The notes: generated by a model from the letters alone, not told the origin. Shown: positions 41,832-52,165, numbered from the stretch's first letter. The stretch: DNA of 64,000 nt from Bactericera cockerelli (GCA_024516035.1 CM044961.1:990020-1054019); one strand, 5' to 3'. Program-made: numbers and translations.

Positions 41832-42233
41832 TGTAATCGGAATAATGGATAGACGCAATAGGCTTTGTTTCGACTGAACTTGTGAGAGAGGGCGACCAGG
41901 GGCGGGCTGACGTCAAGAGGTGTTCACTAGAGATCGATGAGCGAGACTCCTGAGAGCGATGGTGTGACTCGGGAGTACTAACTGACTTGTCCCTCTTTTC
42001 TTAGGTTTATATACGAGTGTTTATCGATGGTACATTCCACATTCCTTGATAGACTTGCTCCTATGATCTGATTATTGTATTATCAGATCATATGAGTTAT
42101 CTTCAGATTAAGTGGTTCATGTGTCATGTTTTGGCAAGGTGTCACTGTTATCTTCCATAGTCTTTATCTGAAGCCTATGGAATTTCTTACACTGATGTTA
42201 TTCGCGGATGGCAGTGTTACTGTCCCTATGACA
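41832..42233 (-). repeat. 3' LTR of Ty3/gypsy element, 402 bp
   Basis: In element orientation (minus) it begins TGTCATAGGGACAG and ends CCGATTACA. It matches the LTR at 48890-49291 with one difference that I could see (GGATAG here, GGGTAG there). The flanking ATAT (41828-41831) is repeated at 49292-49295, giving a 4-bp target duplication. Confidence 0.95.
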
Positions 42234-42242
42234 CCTCCCCAA
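42234..42242 (-). other. Polypurine tract
   Basis: On the minus strand TTGGGGAGG directly abuts the 3' LTR, the position where the plus-strand primer is made in LTR elements. It is short but purine-pure. Confidence 0.6.
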
Positions 42243-43607
42243 GTAACGCGAGCTTTGCCCCTAAAGCGACCTGACCGACCTCCTCACTTTGTCTCTATAT
42301 TTATTGTTTACATTTTAGTTAATCTACATACATGGGTTTAATATAATGAACATTATTATACATGGTAATTTAAATTTTATAGGTGCAGGTGGGCCCTAGT
42401 CCGTCCTTTCTCTGCTTGTCGGTGTCTGCCGTGTTGTTGCTGCCGCTGGTGCTGTGTCGGAGCAGCTTGTTTCGTCTGGAGGTGTGTGCGTGTGTGTTTC
42501 TCGGAGGGTCACCCTTGCTTGTAATTTTCTGTGACGTTTTCTCGGTGTTTTTGTCTTAACTTCTGGTGGGCTGTGTCCATTTGCGGTGCGGTTATTCTGT
42601 TGGGATTCGCCTGAAATTCTGCAGGCGAGGGGTTCCGTTGTTCCCTCCCGTGTTCTTTTTTGTATTTCTCGGTGTTTCTTCCCTATGAATCATGGCTTTT
42701 GTCTGGAATTGGTTGGGTGTTCCGGTGGATTTTAGGCTAAATGTTGTTGAGCCGGAGTCAGATGTTATAGTTGATGTGGCCAATGGGTGGAAGTGGGGTT
42801 TGACTGCCGGGCCGGTTGGTGGTGTTGGTGTTGTTTCGCCGCAACGGGTTGTTATTGTCGTTGTTGCTTGTGCTGTATGGTGCCAGATGGGAGTTGGTCT
42901 TCTCGTTCCTTCACTAGTGTTTTTCCTGAGTAGGGTGACCATCTTACACACTACCTCCATCCGTTCATGTGCTCTGCTGTCCTTCTTGTTCTTACTGTAT
43001 GAGTTGTAATTGCTTTTCCGTGACTCGTACAGGCGGTGGTGGGGCTGGGGATTGTTGTTGCTTTGTAGTATTTGGACTAGGGCTTCCCTTTTCTGTATAA
43101 TCAACAATTATGAAGATAACATGAGAACAAAAATTATATTGTTTTACTCAACTAAATATAAGCAGTATAGGCATATTATAAATTGTGAACAATGTATTAT
43201 TTTATAGATATCTTTTGTGGTGCATAATATATTGTAAATCTTAGGTATTATAGATCTTAACTATTATAAACTATTATAAATAATATAAATCTTAACTGTG
43301 GTGCATAATATATTGTAAATCTTAGATATTATAAATCTTAATTATTATAAATATTATAAATCTTAACTGTGGTGCATAATATTATAAATCCATAATTTTT
43401 ATGAATAAGGTATCGAAAAACATTATTAGCTATACGGTATTTTAAACATTGTATCAATTACGTACTATGTACTGCAAACTCTATCTATAATATAACATTC
43501 GGGTTTAGATAACGTATAACATAAGATTCAAGTATAATATTCAAGGTTACATAAATATATTTTTACTATCTCACTGTACCTGATTTAAATTAGATACTTC
43601 TTAATAC

Positions 43608-43644
<37 letters not shown>

Positions 43645-44081
43645 CTTAGGGATTGTCTGACAATTATCTTTTTTGTAAAAGCTCTTCTTGTCTCGCGATT
43701 TACTTTATTCGCTGGTCCATGCATTCAATCCTTTCGTTCATTCGTATTCACACATTCGTTCTGTCACATGCATACCTTGTGTTCCCGGGCCCTGGGAAGC
43801 ACTGGAGAATTTACTGAAACCATTCATTCTAGTTAATAAGGATACATTCATACTTTTGGAAGGGTGTCTGAAGGAAGGTTTAAAATGGGGGAAGTCGTTA
43901 CTGCGTTCAAACGTTGACCAGTTTTAGAGTTTCTTTCGGACAAGAAAAGTTCAGATCTATATCCCATGAGCCTAAGGTATGGGTTAGGGTTCCCAGTGTT
44001 TGTTTGTTGTTTCGGGCGCCAGGGCTGTTAGCCCGGTATCGGGGACCAACCCCGATTATGAACCTGTATATATACTTACCG
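42243..44081 (-). other. 3' non-coding region of the LTR element
   Basis: About 1.84 kb lie between the end of pol and the polypurine tract, which is long for an element without an envelope gene. It holds a tandem AT-rich repeat with CTTAACTGTGGTGCATAATA (43215-43400) and a T-run of about 36 bases on the plus strand (43610-43644), i.e. an internal poly(A) on the element strand. No hydrophobic env-type frame was found. Confidence 0.6.
42592..43107 (-). CDS. Hypothetical 171-residue ORF in the 3' region of the LTR element
   Basis: Reads in the element's sense between pol and the 3' LTR. The product is basic and Thr/Pro/Asn-rich (a TTTITTRCGETTPTPPTG segment), with no signal peptide, hydrophobic segment or known motif, so it is not envelope-like. 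It may be an accessory product, or simply an open frame in G/T-rich sequence (the opposite strand is also open here). I do not recognise it. Confidence 0.3.
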   Translation of the reverse strand: MLIIQKREALVQILQSNNNPQPHHRLYESRKSNYNSYSKNKKDSRAHERMEVVCKMVTLLRKNTSEGTRRPTPIWHHTAQATTTITTRCGETTPTPPTGPAVKPHFHPLATSTITSDSGSTTFSLKSTGTPNQFQTKAMIHREETPRNTKKNTGGNNGTPRLQNFRRIPTE

Positions 44082-47000
44082 TTATTCTCTAGAGTTGTCT
44101 TCGTAGAATGGCTTTAATCTTTCTATGTGAACTACATCTTTAAAGTTTTTCTTACTACTAAGTTTGCCTTCAACTTCGTAGTTCACATCTGATACCACTC
44201 TTGTGATTGTCAGTGGCCCGTAGTATTTCGGGTCTAACTTGTCCGTTCGGCCTACTTTTCTTGCCGGGTTGTACAACATAACCTTGTCATGTACTTTGAA
44301 CTTGGTGTCGGATCTTTTCTTGTCGAAATATTGTTTAATCGTTTTTTGTGCTGATTCTAGATTACTCGCGGCTTTTTCTCGCCATTCTTTTATCTTAGTG
44401 ATTCTTTTATCTTGTGTTTCTGGGTCAGTGTTGGACAGTGCTACGTCTAAGGGAAGTGTGGCCTGTCGTCCGTACACTAGTTCGAAGGGTGAGTATTTCG
44501 TGCTTTTGTTCGTGCTGGTGTTGTACGCGAACAAAACTGATGGTAAGCTCTGGTTCCAGTCCTTCTGATCGCTGGAAGTGTAGGCTGCGAGCATGTTGGT
44601 TAGGCTTGCGTGGAATCTTTCCACTACGCCTTGTGAAGCTGGGTGATAGGCTGTAGAAAATGATTGAAATGCGCCTATCTGTTCCATTAGATTGGAGATA
44701 ACTTTCGATCGGAATTGACTTCCTCTGTCGCAGCTTAATTTCTTGAATGCTCCGTGTCTTGTTATTATTTCGTATAAAAAGGTGGCTACTTCTTCGGCTG
44801 TGGCGGCTTGTACAGCCTTTGCTTCTGCGTATCTGGTCGCGAAATCTACACATGTGATTATGTACTTACTTTTGTCGAAGGCTCTTACGAATGGTCCGAC
44901 TATGTCTATGCATATGTGTTCGAATGGTTGACTTGGGGCTTTGATGGGCTGCAAGAGACCATTGGGGTGTTTGCTTGATCCTCGTTTCATATGCTGACAG
45001 TCGGGACATGACCTGACGTATTCTTCTATGTCGTTATACATGTTTTCCCAGAAATAACGTGTTTTTAATTTCAGCATGCATTTATCTCTTCCTAGGTGTG
45101 CTCCTGTGAGTGGGGAGTCGTGGACGCTATTCAGAATTTCGGGTCTAAGGTTGCGCGGTATTACTGTCACTTTGTAACTTTGACCGTTATGGTTTATATT
45201 TTTATATAGAATGCCTTTTTCTAGGATGTACCTTCTGACCTTTCTTCTGATGTTTCTTTTTGCTTCTGGATTATTAAAGGCTTTTATAATTTCTGCTAGT
45301 TCTGGGTCTTGCATCTGCAGGTTATCCATATTTTCTAATCTGATGTTAAAACATGGAATTTCCTCCTCTTCTATGTTGTACAACAGGCTGTCTGTTGGTG
45401 TTCTGCTTAGGGCATCCGCTGCCGTGTTCAGCTTTCCTGCCTTGTGCACTACGTCGAAGTCAAATTCGCTTAATCTAAGTACGAATCTCATGAGTCTTGA
45501 TGATGGGTTCTTGATATTGTTCCAATACCGTAGACTGGCATGGTCCGTGATTACTGTGAACTTGGTTCCCCACAGGTAATTTCTGAATACTGTGGTTCCG
45601 AAAACTAGTGCGAGCATTTCTTTCTCCGTTGTGAAATATTTCAGTTCTGCTCCCCTTAAATTCCGTGATGCATATGCCACGACGTTCCCTGTGCCTGCCT
45701 TGTCGTTGGGGCCTCTTTGTTGAATAATAGCTCCAACACCATAGTCTGATGCGTCGATGACCAATTCTGTTTCCAGGGCAGGATTGAAGTGGCGTAGAAC
45801 TGGTGCTGTGAGGAGCTTTTCCTTTATGAGTTGGAATTCTTTTTCGTGCTCCGTTTTCCACTGGAACTTAGCATTCTTCTTCGTGAGTTCCTGTAGGTTT
45901 TTGGTTAGTTGTGCGTACTGTGGAATAAACATTCGGTAATAATTAGATAGTCCTAACCAACTTCGAACTTGTTTGACTGTTTTTGGTCTGGGGAAGAGCT
46001 TAACGCTTCTTAGCTTTTCTTCGTCGGGAGCTATGCCTTCTGCTGAGACCATATGTCCCAATACTTTGATTAAGTTCTTTCCGAACATACATTTTTCTGG
46101 TTTAACTTTTAGATTTACCTCTCTTAATCTCTGAAACACTTTTCTTAGGCTAATTAGGTGAGATTCAAAATCTGAATCTGCCACTAGCCAGTCGTCTACG
46201 TACACTAACACGGTGTTCCATAAGAGTCCTTTGACTGCGTCGTACATCGCCTTTTGACATATACTAGGGCTAGATTTCAGGCCGAAAGGGAGTACGTTAT
46301 ATTCGTGCAGCGCGTTACTGGTGGCAAAAGCTGTCTTATGTTTGTCTTCCTCTGCTAATGGAATTTGCCAGAAACAATTTTTCAAATCTAAACACGTGAA
46401 AAATTTAGCTCCATTCAGGTGGTTTAAGAAGTCGTCTGTTCTCGGCATCGGAAATTTGTAGTCGGTTACCTTTTTGTTCAGCAATCTGTAATCAACGCAA
46501 AATCTGGGATCCTTGTTAGACTTTTTAACCAATACTACGGGTGCTGAATATGGGGATTGAGATTCTCTTATGACTCCAGCTGTTAACATTTTGTTGACAT
46601 GGCTCTCGATTAATTCCCTTTCTTTATGTGCTGTTCTATATGGAGGACGCGCCACTGGTATGTCGTCCTCGAGTAAAATTCTGGCCGGGGGTACTCTGGC
46701 GTTCCCCGCTGGAATTTCATGTTCTGCGGAAAAAATATCTACATACTCGGTTAATAATTTCTTAAGTTGTAATCTTTGTGTCTTATTAAGGTTATCTGCT
46801 ATGTTGAACTTGATTGTGCTATTCACCTTATTGTTTACACTTGTATTATGGTCTAGTTCAGATGATACTAACAAAGTATTACTGTATATCCTATTGTTCT
46901 GAGTATAGATATCGGCGGTAACCTTGCGATAATCCTGAGTGTATACTATTTTATTGTTATGATAAATAATGCTGACTTTGTATTTTACTAGAAAGTCTGT

Positions 47001-47287
47001 GCCAAGGACAATGCAAGGTGTGAAATTTCTGATTACGTAGAAATCTTGAATAAGATAGTCTGAATTTTTATCAATGAAAAACTTTAATCTCGCGATACCT
47101 GACACGGTCATTTTTTCGTTGTTTGCTGCAATGACTTTCCTTATATTACAGTTTCGGACATTTTTGGGGTTAACCAAACTTTGATCGATGATTGAAATTG
47201 CACTCCCAGAGTCTAGAATAGCCCTGTGAGTGTTGTCGCCTTCGAATATTTTAATGGTAGTTAGGCCTGTTGGTTTTGGTCCGACCA
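44082..47287 (-). CDS. pol: Ty3/gypsy Pol: protease, reverse transcriptase, RNase H, integrase
   Basis: The frame is -1 to gag and open upstream across the gag stop, so it is probably made by a -1 frameshift as Gag-Pol; the first ATG-like codon (TTG, 47177) lies inside the protease. Aspartic protease: AILDSGSA (DSG at 47205-47213) and VLGTDFL. Reverse transcriptase: FCVDYRLLNKKV, the FTCLDLKNCFWQIPL motif, VLPFGLKSSP and YVDDWLVA (YVDD box). RNase H: ELVIDASDYGVG, TTEKEMLA and ITDHASL. Integrase: an HHCC zinc motif (HDSPLTGAHLGRDK, CPDCQ), then D (CIDIVGPF), D (LSCDRGSQF) and E (VVERFHA). A C-terminal KLDPKYYGPL GPY/F-type module follows, without a chromodomain. About 1030 residues with no stop and no lost catalytic residue, so it may be functional. 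Confidence 0.93.
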
Positions 47288-48733
47288 GGCTGTAGCTGGG
47301 GGATTTAAGGTACTTCGTGGCTCGTTTACCCCTCCTTGATGAGCCACGACCCCGTTTCCCGAACGTTTTGTTGTTTGACCAAAGTTTTTTCTAGTTCTAC
47401 AAAATCTTGCTAAGTGTCCTATTTTATGACAGTTAAAACATGTAGGTCGACCGTCTCCAGTTCGACCATTATCCCTGTACCTGGGTTGAAATGGGCGTTT
47501 CTGTGAATAATTCGATTCTAAATTTCTAAGTCTCTCTAGGATTTCGTCCTGTCGGTTTTTGTCATAGTTATTTTGTTTATTATGATTTATGAAGTTACAT
47601 TGATTAAGTTCTACCTCTGTATTTCGAATGTCGACCATTCGGTTTACCCCGTTTATTTTCTTGATATTGTCTATCACTTGAACTAAAGTGTCGTCACCTC
47701 TTAACATGACTGTTTTCAGCATATCTAGGGGTAAGCCATCCAGTAGAAATTCTTTAATTCTATCGGACGGCATAAGCGGATCTATTTTTGAACATAAGGT
47801 TAAAATGTCCTGGATATATGCCATTGTTGGTTCATCGTCTGTTTTGAATTTCCTACTTTTAAGTTTTATTAATAAAATCCGTTTTTCTATATCTTCTTCG
47901 AAAGCTGTTTTGATCAATGTTACTACGTCTTCCCAAGTATGGTGTTCTTTAATGTTATAATTGTACCAGTCCGACGCAGGTCCTTCGAGGTAACATGGAA
48001 GAACTGTTTTTCTAATGTTTCCAACCCACCCGTTTACTTGACACGCTAACCTGTATTTTTCAAGAAAATCGCTAATATTTTCACCGAATTTAGCTGAAAA
48101 TGTAATTGGTTTTAACGTGGGAGTTTTCGGTTTTAAAATTGGGTCTTGGTGTACTATGTTTTGTGTTACTGGGCATGTTATACTTGCTGGACCTGAACAT
48201 GACGTACTCTGTTCTGTTAGGTGGCGAGTGTTATCCAGGCTCACTAGTGGTGCTGTGTTTGATGACTGTGCAGTGGTGGTCGTTGATGTGGGAGTAGATG
48301 TTATGTTTAAAAAACTTTTTGTATTTAGGGTTTCTCGGTAGCTTATGTATTTTTGTAAAAGTTCTTTGAATCTGTCTGAAAGTGATTTAAGCAATATCTT
48401 CTGTTCTTGCGAACATTCCGGAAATTTACTTATTCGAGATTTGTAATGTAAGTATCTCGTCTCGATTTGTCTGTAATTTGTTGATCCGTCAGCGAGTCCT
48501 TCAAAGAGTGTATTCAAATTATCTAGTCCCCTTTCTATTCTTTCTAACTCCGCCTCCAAATTTGGTAGTTGTTCTGGGGCCAACTGGGCGACCTCTTTGT
48601 TTTTATTTTTACTGAGCATTCGACGAAGGTCGTCGAGTTTTTCTGTGCCTTTTAGGGTTTCCCCTCTTAAAGCTAGCTCGTATTGTACCTCTTCCATGGT
48701 TAGTGTATAAATATCGAAAATTAGTTTAGCCAT
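47261..48733 (-). CDS. gag: Ty3/gypsy Gag
   Basis: 490 codons starting at ATG 48733, about 155 bp after the 5' LTR. It forms the particle shell and packages element RNA. The first ~130 residues are coiled-coil-like (NLEAELERIERGLDNL). The middle has the retrotransposon Gag fold signature LPCYLEGPASDWYNY followed by WEDVVTLIKTAFEE and KLKSRKFKTDDEP. Near the C-terminus a single zinc knuckle, CFNCHKIGHLARFC (CCHC), is followed by a basic tail. It ends TAWSDQNQQA-stop, within the -1 overlapping pol frame. No frame damage. Confidence 0.9.
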   Translation of the reverse strand: MAKLIFDIYTLTMEEVQYELALRGETLKGTEKLDDLRRMLSKNKNKEVAQLAPEQLPNLEAELERIERGLDNLNTLFEGLADGSTNYRQIETRYLHYKSRISKFPECSQEQKILLKSLSDRFKELLQKYISYRETLNTKSFLNITSTPTSTTTTAQSSNTAPLVSLDNTRHLTEQSTSCSGPASITCPVTQNIVHQDPILKPKTPTLKPITFSAKFGENISDFLEKYRLACQVNGWVGNIRKTVLPCYLEGPASDWYNYNIKEHHTWEDVVTLIKTAFEEDIEKRILLIKLKSRKFKTDDEPTMAYIQDILTLCSKIDPLMPSDRIKEFLLDGLPLDMLKTVMLRGDDTLVQVIDNIKKINGVNRMVDIRNTEVELNQCNFINHNKQNNYDKNRQDEILERLRNLESNYSQKRPFQPRYRDNGRTGDGRPTCFNCHKIGHLARFCRTRKNFGQTTKRSGNGVVAHQGGVNEPRSTLNPPATAWSDQNQQA

Positions 48734-48889
48734 TTTAAATTACTGTTAATAAAACGAAAGGTCAACAAATTCAGTCTTCTAGTCTATAGGCAGGGGTCAC
48801 AACGTTATGTCAACAAAAATCTGGTTTGTCTATAAAATCACTATGAAAACTAACGTGTACTTACCTAATAGATGAAGGATTCTGGGTTC
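48734..48889 (-). other. 5' leader and primer-binding region of the LTR element
   Basis: Reading on the minus strand, the first bases after the 5' LTR are GAACCCAGAATCCTTCATC, which do not start with the TGG expected from a tRNA CCA end. Thirty bases in, TTAGGTAAGTAC matches a strong splice donor. Then comes the untranslated leader up to the Gag ATG. Confidence 0.6.
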
Positions 48890-49291
48890 TGTAATCGGAA
48901 TAATGGGTAGACGCAATAGGCTTTGTTTCGACTGAACTTGTGAGAGAGGGCGACCAGGGGCGGGCTGACGTCAAGAGGTGTTCACTAGAGATCGATGAGC
49001 GAGACTCCTGAGAGCGATGGTGTGACTCGGGAGTACTAACTGACTTGTCCCTCTTTTCTTAGGTTTATATACGAGTGTTTATCGATGGTACATTCCACAT
49101 TCCTTGATAGACTTGCTCCTATGATCTGATTATTGTATTATCAGATCATATGAGTTATCTTCAGATTAAGTGGTTCATGTGTCATGTTTTGGCAAGGTGT
49201 CACTGTTATCTTCCATAGTCTTTATCTGAAGCCTATGGAATTTCTTACACTGATGTTATTCGCGGATGGCAGTGTTACTGTCCCTATGACA
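48890..49291 (-). repeat. 5' LTR of Ty3/gypsy element, 402 bp
   Basis: Twin of 41832-42233 with one difference seen. In element orientation TG...CA ends are present. A TATA-like TATATAAACC (49062-49071 on plus) is a plausible core promoter for the element's minus-strand transcript. Confidence 0.95.
49062..49071 (-). promoter_or_regulatory. TATA-like box in the 5' LTR
   Basis: TATATAAACC on the minus strand, about 220 bp into the LTR from its 5' end. It is the only TATA-type word in the LTR in this orientation; promoter use is inferred. Confidence 0.4.
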
Positions 49292-49435
49292 ATATTCTAT
49301 ATATTTTTATGTATTTCTTTTACATAAGGAGTAGATTTGGAATAAATTATTGTTATCTTCAATAATATCTTTTTTTATATTTGTTATATTATGTCTTTAT
49401 GAAAGTGGGTTATCTATCCATAAGAAAAGACCAAT

Positions 49436-49655
49436 GCCAGCGTCGATGGCGCGTTGAATGCACCGGTTCTCATTGGATCACTGAAGTTAAGCAACGTCCA
49501 GCGAGGTGAAGACTTCGTGATGCTGGCATTCCGGCCCAACCCAGGCTGGGTGAGGTTAATGTGGGTAGCAGGTTTGTGAGTTTCCTGCGAGGTAACACCC
49601 CCGTCGTGATATGACCATGCAGTTGAAAGCGACGTTAAAACCAAAAAAAAAAAAA
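49436..49655 (+). mobile_element. 5S rRNA-derived SINE, full length, with 14-bp target duplication
   Basis: This is the best-preserved 5S-SINE. The head GTTGAATGCACCGGTTCTCA...TGAAGTTAAGCAACGTCCAGC matches 5S rRNA, followed by CAACCCAGGCTGGGTGAGGT, AATGTGGGTAGCAGGTTTGT, ATATGACCATGCAGTTGAAA, GCGACGTTAAAACC and an A-tail. AAGAAAAGACCAAT occurs immediately before it (49422-49435) and after its tail (49656-49669), a perfect duplication that shows LINE-type target-primed insertion. Confidence 0.95.
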
Positions 49656-49754
49656 AAGAAAAGACCAATAACTTTGTAATTATTTTCATTCCAATAGATA
49701 CAGTAAATAAACTTCCTCTCTCCCCTAGAGCTTTTCATAACTATGAGGTAGGTA

Positions 49755-49834
49755 AATATAACTAGGTATTATACAGGGTGAGGTAAATATAACTAGGTGA
49801 TACACGGGGTGAGGTAACTATAACTAGGTGATAT
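49755..49834 (+). repeat. Tandem of ~31 bp containing an ACAGGGTG-like word
   Basis: GAGGTAAATATAACTAGGTG / ATACACGGGGTGAGGTAACT / ATAACTAGGTGATATACAGG shows two to three units whose junction word (AC(A/G)GGGTG) equals the end of the TIR element that follows. Confidence 0.65.
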
Positions 49835-50317
49835 ACAGGGTGTCCAATGTTTTCTTTTAGAAATTTTCAGATTAAATTTTAGGCGACACTTAATGACTTC
49901 AGTAGATTTTTCGAAAAATGTCTGCGATGAAATATTATGAACAAAATAATAACTTAGTTTTAAATGCAAATAGGTGCAAAATATTGGATATGAGCTATTT
50001 ACCTAGAAAATTTACTTATTTTTTTTTTAAATTAGCATTTAGGTATTATAATTAAAAAAAAGAGATTATAAAACAAATTTTCCAGGTTAATAGCTCATAC
50101 CCAATACTTTGTACCTACATATTTATCTAACAATGACATGAAAAATATTTACACTTCTTTTCAACAAGTTCAAGTTTATTTTTTAGGTTGAAATTTTTTT
50201 ATTCAAGTAAATTTTTTTCTTCATTTTTTCGAAAAATTACCCAAGCCTATTTTTTCCTTAGAATGTCTCCTGGAGTTGATTCTGAAAATTTCTAAAATTG
50301 AAACTTGGACACCCTGT
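49835..50317. mobile_element. TIR element with CAGGGTGTCC ends, 483 bp
   Basis: ACAGGGTGTCCAATGTTTTC and (inverted) ACAGGGTGTCCAAGTTTCAA start inverted ends of about 37 bp that both continue to TTTTAGAAATTTTCAGA. Both sides show TA next to CAGGG/CCCTG. The inner parts (GAGCTATTTACCTAGAAAAT versus ATTTTCCAGGTTAATAGCTC) are also inverted, so much of the element folds back. Non-coding. Confidence 0.75.
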
Positions 50318-50690
50318 ATCTGAGCGCACGGCAGTGCGCCAGGCCAAGTTCCAGCAAGCACGGCAGTGTATCTTTACACGAACTGATTCACCCGGTTTTT
50401 TACACCCTCATATCTTCGGTTCAATTGATCATAGAGATATGAAATTTGGAACAGAGATTGTCCTAATATCATTAAAAAGACATTGAAAATTTAAAAACTC
50501 TATGCAAAAAACTTTCAGAGGAATGTAATTTTGAAATTTGCGATTTTGATATAAATACTACATAAAATTACTACATAGGTATAGTACATATTATTACTAC
50601 ATAGGTAAAACATATTATTACTACATAGTACTTAGTACATAAATTGTGTTTTTATGCTTTTTCTCCCACTTTGGTTGAAAAATCCCTTTA
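50318..50690. other. Unassigned stretch
   Basis: CTTCGGTTCAATTGATCATAGAGATATGAAATTTGGAAC (in parts) and three spaced CTACATAGGTA words at about 50570-50640. No gene found. Confidence 0.35.
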
Positions 50691-50699
50691 ACGATTATT

Positions 50700-51235
50700 G
50701 TTGCTCTCTTCTTGTGTCCATCTCTTCTTTCTCTCTCTCCCACTCTATCTCCCTTTCTATCTCCCTTTATCTCTATTTTCCTTCCTCTCTATCTCTTCTC
50801 CCTTCCTCTGTCCCATTTCTTCCACTTTTTTTCTCCCTCTCTCCCTTTTCTCTCTCAATATCCCTCTTCCTTTCTCTATATTTCTCGCTCTCTTCCTGTG
50901 TTTATCCCAATCTATCTTCCCTTATATCACATTATTTCTATTTTTCCTTATCTCTCTCATTATATTTCTCGATAAATTCTTCTCTATGTCTTCCTGCTCT
51001 CTCTCTCTCTTATTATTATCTTTCTCACTTTCTTCCCTATCTCTCTTTCCTTTTTTTTGTGCCCCTTATTGTGATCTAACTCCATTTCCCTCTCGCTCCC
51101 TCCCTCTCTCTCTTTTTCTCACCTCCCATTATTTATCCCCCCCACCTTTTCCCATTCTTCCCACATCATCTCCCCCTTCTCCCCTATTTCTTTCCCACAC
51201 CATTTCACTTTCAACCTTGGTGACCTGAATTCCTT
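50700..51235. repeat. CT-rich low-complexity block
   Basis: Imperfect (CT)n/(TCCC)n sequence. Frames of up to 176 codons on plus follow the repeat. Confidence 0.9.
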
Positions 51236-51556
51236 CTTTTTCTGAGCAAGCTTAAAAAATAATGTATTTTATTACATTATTATTTTTACACGCAAAAATA
51301 TTATCATGAAATATAAGTTTTACGAAAAAAAGGGAAAAAATAGAAGAAAAAAAATCTGTGATAATGCTCGTGAATGTTATTTTTATTATTTTTATTTCAT
51401 TATTATTTTGTTATTATTATTGTTGTTATTATTATCATTATTTGTGCACAATGTATGGAAATTACGCTGTGGAACCGTGAATTTGACAAGAAAAAGAAGC
51501 GATGTATATGGGTTACTGTGGTTTAGAGAATATTATAATGAAGATGGAGAGGGGAG

Positions 51557-51654
<98 letters not shown>

Positions 51655-51720
51655 GATAGGGAAGAAAGTGAGAAACAGAAAGAAAAGGAAATAGAGTTAG
51701 ACAAAGGAAGAGAAAGAGAG
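51557..51720. repeat. (GA)n microsatellite
   Basis: An essentially pure (GA)n run of about 95 bases (51557-51651), then degenerate purine repeats. Confidence 0.95.
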
Positions 51721-51726
51721 AATTTG

Positions 51727-51835
51727 AATTTGAATTGGGTACTTTATTGATTACAAAATAATTTTACATAGTTTACATCTCCTAAGCTAAGGCTAACTTA
51801 TAGGGAGATGGGGTTTAACCATCACAGAGAACAAG
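51727..51835 (-). repeat. LINE 3'-end fragment
   Basis: On the minus strand the sequence ends with TGTAATCAATAAAGTACCCA (polyadenylation signal AATAAA) followed by ATTCAAATTCAAATT, a simple-repeat tail. It is preceded by CCCATCTCCCTATAAGTTAG. This is the layout of a LINE 3' end; no coding sequence is attached. Confidence 0.5.
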
Positions 51836-52165
51836 ATAGCCATAGATAGAGATGGAAAGAGAGAGGGAGAGAGAGTAAAAGAGAGAGAGAGAGAGAGATA
51901 GAGAAGAAAGTGAGAAACAAAAAGAGAGGGAAATGGAGATAGATAAAGGAGACAGAGAAAGAGAGATAGAAAGAAACAGAAGGAAATAGAGTTAGACAAA
52001 GGAAGAGAGAGAGAGAGAGAGTGAGAGAGAGAGATTGAGAAGTAAGTGAGAAACAGAAAGAGAGGGAAATGGAGATAAATAAAGGAGACAAAGAAAGAGA
52101 GAAAAAGAAGGAGGAAAGTGAGAAAGAGATAGAAAGAAAAAGAAGGAAATAGAGTTAGACAAAGG

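Noticed and set aside
44239..44656. Plus-strand frames within the pol gene
   Set aside because: Antisense shadows of the intact minus-strand Pol.
41832..49291. Endogenous retrovirus with an envelope gene
   Set aside because: No frame between pol and the 3' LTR has a signal peptide, cleavage site or membrane segment.
49436..49560. 5S rRNA gene or pseudogene
   Set aside because: Only the first ~80 bp resemble 5S. The rest is a SINE body with an A-tail and target duplication.
51502..51750. RE-repeat protein
   Set aside because: (GA)n microsatellite translation only.
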